64,000 nt of DNA, from positions 34,580,734 to 34,644,733 of the forward strand of contig OU862934.1 in the NCBI GenBank assembly GCA_917880885.1, written 5' to 3'. Origin of the DNA: Limnephilus marmoratus. Taxonomy: Eukaryota > Arthropoda > Insecta > Trichoptera > Limnephilidae. Below, in pieces: positions 56,583-64,000 of the stretch; positions within the stretch are counted from its first letter, which is position 1; each line of letters opens with the position of its first letter. The translations under genes were made by a program, and so were the position numbers. Below the pieces are notes generated by a model, which ran no database searches, was not told the DNA's origin, and was given only the letters and a program-made list of their open reading frames with translations.

Positions 56583-56660
56583 AGCCGGGCATGAGCGCTT
56601 CCTACTTCTTTAGCCAACGTTTCGGACTCATTGCTCATACAGTGTCCATCATCAGGGCGC
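56583..56660 (-). ncRNA. Hammerhead-like motif, second copy
   Basis: Minus strand: CTGATGA, T, GGAC...GTCC, GAAAC, GTTGGCTAAAGAAG. It lies about 640 bp from, and in the same orientation as, the motif at 55925-56012, bracketing the microsatellite. Confidence 0.45.
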
Positions 56661-56910
56661 GGTGTAACGGTATCCAAATGCCGTGCAAATGCATAATTTG
56701 CGATCACAAGCGCACAAGCGCAAGCAGAGCCATGAATTATGGGAAACGTATGTAGAATTGCTTCGTTCCTATCCCATAATTCGTGGCTCGGCTGGCAGGT
56801 TCGGCTCGTGTGTGTATACGCAGCCTAAGAAGGGGGAAGCGCGACACGGCGTAATAACCCAAAAAGTAATCACGATATTCTATCCGTTTTGAAGGACAAT
56901 TAGTAGCAAA

Positions 56911-57204
56911 GGGGTCGTCCATTAATCACGTGAGGCTCAAAGGGGGGGGGGGGGGGAGGGGGTTCGGAAAAAACTCACGAAATATCACAAGGGGGGGGGG
57001 ATATGATGAGTTATCACCTGTATTTATTTTTCGTTGAACGCACGATATCTAATATTCTAAAAATTTCAATATACTTTGCACTAAAAAAATACATTTGATT
57101 TTGGGTGTGGGGGGATAGTATAAAATCTCACCACATATCACCAGGGGGGGGGGTGGAGGGGGTTAAAAAGTTGGTAAAAAGCATCGTGTGATTAATGACG
57201 ACCC
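56911..57204. mobile_element. Poly-G MITE, second copy
   Basis: Ends GGGGTCGTCCATTAATCACG and GTGTGATTAATGACGACCC. The interior has G-runs as in 34043-34329. Flanking triplet is AAA on both sides rather than TTA. Confidence 0.78.
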
Positions 57205-57309
57205 AAAGGTATTTTTTTAAAATGTGATTATAAAATTAATAAAATAAAAAGGTAAACAAATTTACCTCTTGACTACGGTGGCCTGTGGGAAATTCTCCAT
57301 CTATGAATT

Positions 57310-57718
57310 ACAATTTGGGAGACGGGTATGGGTACCGCCGCCCGGGAACCATTTATTGGATAACCAACTCTGCTACAGCTCACCCCTAGTGGTTCGCTAC
57401 GTTTGGTGACTTAGCAGGGGTGCCAGATTTCATGGGTTCCGGTTTTTCTGGATCTTGGCGGCGGATGCGTCTGCCCACTAACCGCGCGGCATTAACTCGG
57501 TGGTTGAGGGAGATATTTTGACCTCTTCAGCAGGATTTGGACTGCAGTGGATGAATTCATTCTGTCCATCACTTCTGGACACGCTAATACCCACCCTCAT
57601 GCCTTTTTCCTTCTCAGAACTTCCTCTCCTTCCTTTCTCTGAAAAGCCCTCCACACAGAATCCTCAATTTAGGGAATTATTTTCCTCAGGGCCTCCTATG
57701 TGAAGCTAATGTATAAAA
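57310..57718 (+). mobile_element. SINE-B, internally deleted near the tail
   Basis: GGGAGACGGGTATGGGTACC through CACACAGAATCCTC to GTGAAGCTAATGTATAAAA; part of the tail hairpin is lost. Confidence 0.85.
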
Positions 57719-57739
57719 AACGAGTGTGCTTTAGACCAC

Positions 57740-58084
57740 TCAACTGAAGTAAATCTTCTTTAGCTCCATCTATATGATAGGAAGAGAGAAAGAAAATGTG
57801 CGCGCGCACTGCTCTCTCTTGCTCATACAGTGTGATTCAGACAATAGGCCTGCACTCTGGCTTAGATATACGAAACGTAACTGGCTATGAGAGAAAGAGA
57901 GAAAGAAAATGTGTGCTCGCACCTCTCTCTCTAGCCCCTACAGTAATAAATACGAAACGTAACTCTCTTCACTAACTTATATCTCCCTCTCAACTACCGT
58001 TCGCCTCGCTTTTCGTAACGCTCTCGTCACGCATTCGCCAGCTTACTCCCCAAGTCAAGCGTGCGTAAAGAAGTTTTACTTCAA
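57740..58084. mobile_element. ~345-bp MITE, AGAAGTTTTACTTCA ends
   Basis: Inverted copy of 46549-46876 with the same AGAAGTTTTACTTCA terminus at 58069-58083. The 20-odd bases joining it to the SINE-B tail (CGAGTGTGCTTTAGACCAC) are also shared with the other locus. Confidence 0.8.
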
Positions 58085-58269
58085 AACGGGGCGCGCCCTG
58101 CCACTGGGCAGGTTACTCTGTGGCGCATCAAAACAGCGAACCCACACACTCTTCCCTCTGCGAACATCTGCGAGGCGCTGCATCGCCAAGGTAGGCCGAA
58201 CAGCGCTCAGTACGCATGGTTTTACTGTGCTCGACCTGTTCATGTTGTTTGTAGCTACAAAGTTCGCTA
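58085..58269. other. Short unassigned GC-richer stretch
   Basis: No gene or second copy recognised. Confidence 0.3.
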
Positions 58270-58762
58270 AAACATAATATTATGTAATATCTCCTTCAAC
58301 CAGAAGTGTGTGAAAAGTTTCATGTGACAAACATAATATTATGTAATATCTTCTTCAACTAGAAGTGTGTGAAAAGTTTCATGTGACAAACATAATATTA
58401 TGTAATATCTTCTTCAACTAGAAGTGTGTGAAAAGTTTCATGTGACAAACATAATATTATGTAATATCTTCTTCAACTAGAAGTGTGTGAAAAGTTTCAT
58501 GTGACAAACATAATATTATGTAATATCTCCTTCAACCAGAAGTGTGTGAAAAGTTCCATGTGACAAACGTAACTTCCAATGCGAGACGCGAACTTAGTTC
58601 ACATAATATTATGTAATATCTCCTTCAACCAGAAGTGTGTGAAAAGTTCCATGTGACAAACGTAATATTATGTAATATCTCCTTCAACCAGAAGTGTGTG
58701 AAAAGTTCCATGTGACAAACGTAACTTCCAATGCGAGACGCGAACTTAGTTCACAAATTCGG
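58270..58762 (+). repeat. 59-bp tandem repeat with higher-order unit
   Basis: About seven copies of ACATAATATTATGTAATATC...CATGTGACAA. A further 34-bp segment (GTAACTTCCAATGCGAGACG...) follows two of the copies (58569 and 58722), giving a longer compound unit. CATAATATTATG is a perfect 12-bp palindrome. Confidence 0.93.
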
Positions 58763-59309
58763 CCCCAAGCACCGAACAAACCCGAAATGATCGTTATTAT
58801 GATGTTCTGGGTCAGGACTGGCCAACTTTACACAATGCTGGGGCCGCGGTCAAAACGAATTTATCTTTATATACACGCCTATATGATTTACAAACATGTG
58901 ATATACTTACATAATAATTTTGTGGAATTGAATTATTTTTTATTTTATATTTTATTAACGCCCTAGTGGGCTTTTACAAGAAAAGAAGCAAATATATAAT
59001 TAACAATATTAATTACATGTATTACATAAACAATAAAACAGAATAAATATGAATGCAATCGACTCGTTAGGTAAAGAATATACAAGAATGTACAAGTTGT
59101 ACTTACAAAAAACTAAAACAATTCAGCTTTAAATATTTATACATATTATTAACAATAATAATAAGACCTGATATAGAACAAAGTGTAAATAGAACTGCAA
59201 AAATATTATAAAGTAAGTATACATTTTACTGATGAGGTTTAGATGAGAAAATATTTGTGAGAAAAACAAAAAATAATAAAAGTTAATTATTAGCAGATAG
59301 AATCGAGAT
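58763..59309. other. AT-rich spacer
   Basis: Nothing recognisable. Confidence 0.3.
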
Positions 59310-59490
59310 TAGTTGTTTTTGAAACATTCAAAACTGTCAATTCTAAATATATCTATAGATTCGCAGTATTTATTCGCAAGGTTATGGATTCTTGGAATTG
59401 GTGAGTATATAGAGTAATTAGTGTTGAGTTTATTGTTGCATTTAAAAATATCTTTACTACGAGTTTGTCTAGCGTTTGTCTAGTTTATGA
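59310..59490 (-). pseudogene. LINE ORF2 C-terminal end
   Basis: Minus-strand frame SKDIFKCNNKLNTNYSIYSP, IPRIHNLANKYCESIDIF up to FECFKNN and a stop, typical of the end of a non-LTR reverse transcriptase. Confidence 0.6.
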
Positions 59491-59611
59491 AGTAAACTAT
59501 GTTAATTAAATTATATGGAACCCATGCAGAAGAACAATAGGGATTGTGCTATATTGATTTTTATTCTTGAAACACATTGGCTACTATATAAGTAATTAGT
59601 TTTTTTATTTA

Positions 59612-59965
59612 GCTCCACACAGGAGGCCCCGAGGAAAATAATTTCCCTCAGGGCACCTATCATCTTAGGTGGTTAGGAAAAGATGGAAAGGAAGTTCTGG
59701 GCAGGAAATATGTATGAGGGGAGGGTAGGAATCTGGGGTCAGTGCATCCAGGCATAACGGACGTATAAATCCATCCCTCCAACCGTGGTGCAAGGCGATG
59801 GGTCGAGAGATTCCGGCTGGAGAGGATAAAAGATCTCCATCAAGCAGTCTCTCACGATCCTGCACACCACGCGGCAGGCAGGCAGACGCACTGGCCGCCA
59901 AGACTTGGACAAACCTCAACCCATGAACCCGGGCACCCCTGCTAAGTCACTAAACGTAGCGAATG
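59612..59965 (-). mobile_element. SINE-B
   Basis: AGCTCCACACAGGAGGCCCC to CACCCCTGCTAAGTCACTAA; 5' end missing. An 80-odd codon ORF across it is a by-product. Confidence 0.85.
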
Positions 59966-60084
59966 GTGCAGCAGATATATTGCTTTACTTAGTCCTACAA
60001 TATCTAAGGTATTTTAAAAGTTAAGGTCACTTCACATTTTTAGACGGCAGCAGTTGGGACTCTTGTGCTGTTATATGTGCCAAT

Positions 60085-60492
60085 TTGGGAGTCGGGTACG
60101 AGTACCGCCACCCCGGGAACCATTTATTGGATAACCAAATCTCTAAGTGGTGCGCTTGGTGACGTTTGTCAGGGTCCTGGCGGCGGATGCGTCTGCCCAC
60201 CTGCTGCGAGGCGGGCCGGATCGAGAGAAACTGACTGAGGGAGGCCTTTTAACCTCTCCAGCCGGACTCTCCCGAACATCACCTTGCACTGCAGTTGGTT
60301 GGATGGATTCGCACGTCAGTCACTCCTGGACACACCGACCCCTAGATTCCTACCCGCTCCTCATATCTTTTCCTTTCCAGAAATTCCTCTCCGTCCTTTC
60401 CTTATAAAACACCCCACACAGCACCCCCTAAGATGACATGGGACCTGATGGAAATAATTTTCCTCAAAGCCTCTTGTGGGGAGCTAATGTAA
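60085..60492 (+). mobile_element. SINE-B
   Basis: GGAGTCGGGTACGAGTACC to TGGGGAGCTAATGTAAAAA, with one internal deletion near 60150. Confidence 0.85.
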
Positions 60493-60869
60493 AAAAGAAC
60501 TAAAAAAGCGAACGTTCCACAGCATGTCAAAACCTAATTCTACAGGAGGGCCATTACTGTCCGCGGGCCGCGTTTTGGACACGCCTGTCATTCCCTTCAA
60601 CTGTGAACGGTCTGACTTAATAATTCGTAAATAACCCAAACCCACGCTCGCCTCGCTTTGCTTCGGATATCGTACTACTAATTATTTTTAAATAGCAACA
60701 CTCGACTTGATGTGACGTCACACTCTTATTTCGGAATGGAAACACTTGAGCTATAAAAATGACGTCAGGATTTGTCACGTTTTTCTTTGAAATCAAAATC
60801 AATTCAAGTTCTTAACCAAAATTTACAAGTTTTTGGAACAAAAAGTGGAAAATCTGTATTTTTCACAGA
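60493..60869. other. Unassigned spacer
   Basis: No gene recognised. Confidence 0.3.
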
Positions 60870-61190
60870 TTAGATCAGACGTACTGATCATCCACTAGCA
60901 GTTAAAAACCCACTCTACAGGTTTTTGCTGCTAGGCTTTTGCTTGGGCTTCGCACAGTTAATGTTGGTGACCATTTTATAAATCCAATAGATCCACTGTC
61001 ATCCAGTGATAGCTAGTCACCAGAACAAAGTAACCGGGACAGGCAATGACGTCAAATGTAATATATAGCCGCTTGATACAACTGAGTATTACCGCCAATC
61101 TTTCCATATCCGGAGAGATACTACAAATTCACAAATTCGTATAACCCAGGGAGGGCACGTCCTCATGCGACCTGCTGACGGAAGTGTCGA
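60870..61190 (-). mobile_element. Repeat family D, second copy
   Basis: Reverse-complement match to 28090-28470 (see there). Confidence 0.65.
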
Positions 61191-61601
61191 CATCTTTTGA
61201 AGAATTCTTAAATTCGAAACCGAATTAAAATGGTGGTTTTGTTTAAAATTTCACGTACACAGATGTTATTTGTGGCGCGGCGCGTATGGCGTGGAGTCAG
61301 ACATGCACTCGAAGCCGGGTTCTGAAATTCAACCATGCAGACGCTCCCCTTTTAATACTGTTCGATTCGTGCACAAATGTTTTATAGAATAATTAAATAA
61401 ATATGCTGTTTCGGAAATTTTGTATCGTGCTGTGCTGTGCTATCTGTGCTGTCGCGTGGCATCTTCAACAAGTCGCGGTAATACCATAATGCGCCAAAAT
61501 CCCTGGAACGGTGAACTCTGACATGACGAAATTTGTACAGTTTTCTCTGTAAGAATTTTCTTGGCCAAGCAATTGTTTTAGCTCTATTTCATTTATGAGA
61601 T
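61191..61601. other. Unassigned spacer
   Basis: No gene recognised. Confidence 0.3.
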
Positions 61602-62410
61602 ATGTAGGTCTTGGCGGCGGATGCGTCTGCACACCAGCTGTGTGGCAATCCGGATCGGAAGGGAATGATTGAGGGAGTCTCTTTGACTTCTCCAGCCATA
61701 CTATCCTGGAACATCGCTTTGCTCTGCAGTTGGAGGGATGGATTCATACGTCCGTCACTACTGGAAGCACTGACTACCAGATTCCTACCCAACCCTCTTA
61801 CTTTTTCCTTCCCAGAATTTCCTCTCCTTCATTTCCTGTAAAGACCTTTCTTACAACATCCTTAAAGATGACATAGGCCCTGAGGGGAATTATTTTTATT
61901 TTTTTATGAGAAAAACTCTCTTTTTATAACTTTTGAAGGTTATTTCCTTGTAATATATCACTGAAAAAGAAGATAACAATAATAATCTAAACGAAAATAT
62001 GAAAGAGAACAAGACACAGGAAAAAAGAAAAAGACAATTGTCGCAACTGGGACTCGAAACCAGATCTCTTGTCTAACCGGGACGTGCGCGTTAACCAATT
62101 TCGCTATTGCCACCTTCTGTCAAACCGAAAAATAATTAGTTGAAGATAATATTGTTAATTCTAAAATTTGAAATATGAGATTGACTATTATGACGGTTTG
62201 ACAGAAGGTGGCAATAGCGAAATTGGTTAACGTGCACGACCCGGTTAGACGAGAGATCTGGTTCGAGTTCCAGTTGTGACCATTGTTTTTTTTCTGTTGT
62301 TTTGTGTCTTATTCTCTTTCATATTTCCGTTTAGATTATTATTGTTATCTTCTTCTTCAGTGGGAATTATTTTCTTCAAGGTCTCTTGTATGGAACTAAT
62401 GTTAAGGAAA
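61602..62410 (+). mobile_element. SINE-B split by an inverted SINE-C pair
   Basis: 61602-61896 and 62362-62410 join in the family consensus. The junction duplication GGGAATTATTTT is present on both sides of the insert. Confidence 0.88.
61897..62361. mobile_element. Inverted pair of tRNA-derived SINEs (SINE-C)
   Basis: Two ~150-170-bp units face each other (61965-62120 minus, 62190-62361 plus). Each has a tRNA-like head (GGTGGCAATAGCGAAATTGG, B box GGTT(T)CGAGT.CC) and a tail with ATAATAATCTAAACG. The whole 465-bp block has one 12-bp target duplication (61885-61896 and 62362-62373). Confidence 0.8.
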
Positions 62411-62413
62411 AAA

Positions 62414-63712
62414 TGTAGCTTTGAATAATTGACTGTAAAAATATAGGCAAGACAACATATTATATACTTTAAGCCATGAGATCTGTCGTACTGAAATGTA
62501 GCTTTGAATAATTGACTGTAAAAATATAGGCAAGACAACATATTATATAGTTTAAGCCATGAGATCTGTCGTACTGAAATGTAGCTTTGAATAATTGACT
62601 GTAAAAATATACGCAAGACAACATATTATATAGTTTAAGCCATGAGATCTGTCGTACTGAAATGTAGCTTTGAATAATTGACTGTAAAAATATAGGCAAG
62701 ACAACATATTATATAGTTTAAGCCATGAGATCTGTCGTACTGAAATGTAGCTTTGAATAATTGACTGTAAAAATATGGGCAAGACAACATATTATATAGT
62801 TTAAGCCATGAGATCTGTCGGACTGAAATGTAGCTTTGAATAATTGACTGTAAAAATATAGGCAAGACAACATATTATATAGTTTAAGCCATGAGATCTG
62901 TCGTACTGAAATGTAGCTTTGAATAATTGACTGTAAAAATATAGGCAAGACAACATATTATATAGTTTAAGCCATGAGATCTGTCGTACTGAAATGTAGC
63001 TTTGAATAATTGACTGTAAAAATATAGGCAAGACAACATATTATACATGGTGTCCGGAAACTCGTAGTACAAGCGGGAAACTGGTAAATCTACATCACAT
63101 TCGGAGTTGATTTGTGATGTAACTTTTTTGATTTGAGCTTTCGTTTTCGAGTAAATCGGGTCCGAAGTTGGATTTTTTTTGGTTAAATTTGATTTTTTTT
63201 TTCACTAGGGTGTAGATTTCAGCTGTGTAATGTCTTATAAAATGCATCGAAGGGTAAACCGGGCTCAAAATTTTTTTTAACCCTTTAGTTGCCGAAAAAA
63301 TGGAAAAATAGAAAAAAAATAATATTAAAATCGAAATGCTCAGATCGGAAAAATAAGTTTTTTGGGTTCTCTACGTGATGTAGATTCACCAGTTTCCCGC
63401 TTGTACTACGAGTTTCCGGACACGTTGTATAGTTTAAGCCATGAGATCTGTCCTACTGAAATGTAGCTTTGAATAATTGACTGTAAAAATATAGGCAAGA
63501 CAACATATTATATAGTTTAAGCCATGAGATCTGTCGTACTGAAATGTAGCTTTGAATAATTGACTGTAAAAATATAGGCAAGACAACATATTATATAGTT
63601 TAAGCCATGAGATCTGTCGTACTGAAATGTAGCTTTGAATAATTGACTGTAAAAATATAGGCAAAACAACATATTATATAGTTTAAGCCATGAGATCTGT
63701 CGTACTGAAATT
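62414..63712 (-). repeat. Second 83-bp satellite, about 11 copies
   Basis: Units of TAGCTTTGAATAATTGACTG...CTGTCGTACTGAAATG repeat at 83-bp spacing, near-identical, split by a MITE at 63046-63427 (7-8 units before, 3-4 after). No sequence relation to the array at 21785-24449 despite the same length. The frame cycles through all three phases and gives the repeated 76-codon artefact ORFs. Confidence 0.96.
63046..63427. mobile_element. 382-bp TCCGG MITE inside the satellite
   Basis: Termini CATGGTGTCCGGAAACTCGT and, from the right, CAACGTGTCCGGAAACTCGT. TATA on both sides (63042-63045, 63428-63431) matches a single TATA in the intact satellite unit, proving the insertion and its TA/TATA duplication. 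Reference copy of the family. Confidence 0.9.
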
Positions 63713-64000
63713 TTGTAAAGAGTGATTTTTCTGGGTCTCCGTAACTATTTTCAGTTCCCTTTTAGTCATTTTCTCGTGAGCTTAGGATTAGGAGACTTGG
63801 TAAATGTACACAAAAGTGGAACAAGGTTAGACCCATTTTATTTTAAAAACACATTGTATCAGTTAGATAAAAAAATGAGAAACAACTCTGTCAGACTGTC
63901 AGTAACCGAAAATGGAAAATAATGCATTTTATTAGCTTTTTAATGCTAATTTGTTCGCCTTTCGGAACAACTCACATAGGTCTCATAGAATTCCCCTCCC
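63713..64000. other. Unassigned end of window
   Basis: A 66-codon ORF (63722-63922) ends with a stretch resembling the inverse of 45125-45165; no function recognised. Confidence 0.3.

Noticed and set aside
56301..56755. His/Tyr/Thr-rich and Cys/Met-rich ORFs
   Set aside because: They are translations of an ACATAC-type microsatellite in several frames.
62245..63664. Series of identical 76-codon ORFs (peptide family?)
   Set aside because: They follow from an 83-bp tandem array read with a frame change per unit; the MITE insertion and lack of signal or start context argue against peptides.

Overview
This 64 kb window looks like a transposon-dense piece of a eukaryotic, most probably insect, chromosome. 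The reasons are a spliced exon of a DEAH-box helicase, interstitial blocks of the arthropod telomere pentamer TTAGG, AT-rich sequence, and nested mobile elements typical of insects: piggyBac, hAT, Ty3/Gypsy, Penelope-like, Jockey/CR1-like and RTE-like LINEs, tRNA-derived SINEs and MITEs. Species cannot be assigned. TTAGG argues against Diptera. Only one host coding segment is well supported: one exon at 11495-11727, very probably DHX35.

Layout. 1-2881: palindromic non-autonomous elements whose cores carry 94-bp tandem repeats and TTAGG/CCTAA blocks. 2882-4656: a LINE fragment split by a TA-target MITE. 4661-8159: a piggyBac element with TTAA duplications whose transposase has an in-frame stop and a 651-bp MITE inserted with an 8-bp duplication. 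8705-9504: a short hAT element with 8-bp duplication and a C-terminal transposase remnant. 9.7-13.3 kb: SINEs, the DHX35 exon and a Jockey-like LINE 3' end. 13523-14307: an apparently perfect 331-bp-arm palindrome with two tRNA-like sequences. 15.3-19.2 kb: an RTE/CR1-type LINE, then a SINE split by a 1.9-kb composite insertion holding another SINE and a Penelope-like GIY-YIG fragment with a hammerhead-like motif. 21110-24818: an inverted-repeat-bounded element with about 32 copies of an 83-bp satellite. 24.8-31 kb: scattered repeats. 31085-33403: about 27 copies of a GC-rich 86-bp satellite. 33.6-38.2 kb: poly-G MITEs and LINE fragments. 38255-44418: a very young Gypsy-type LTR element (apparently identical 336-bp LTRs, 4-bp target duplication, -1 frameshift site) that has lost RT, RNase H and most of integrase. 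45.7-64 kb: SINEs, MITEs, LINE ends, a 59-bp and a second 83-bp tandem array.

The sequence reads as layers of insertion. Two abundant SINE-like families dominate. SINE-A (about 400 bp, tRNA-derived head) has about 11 copies or fragments. SINE-B (about 470 bp, ending in a GC hairpin plus oligo-A) has about 17. The SINE-B tail matches the 3' end of the Jockey-like LINE (called LINE-J here), which suggests that LINE as its mobilising partner. Family names A-D and J are labels used only in this report.
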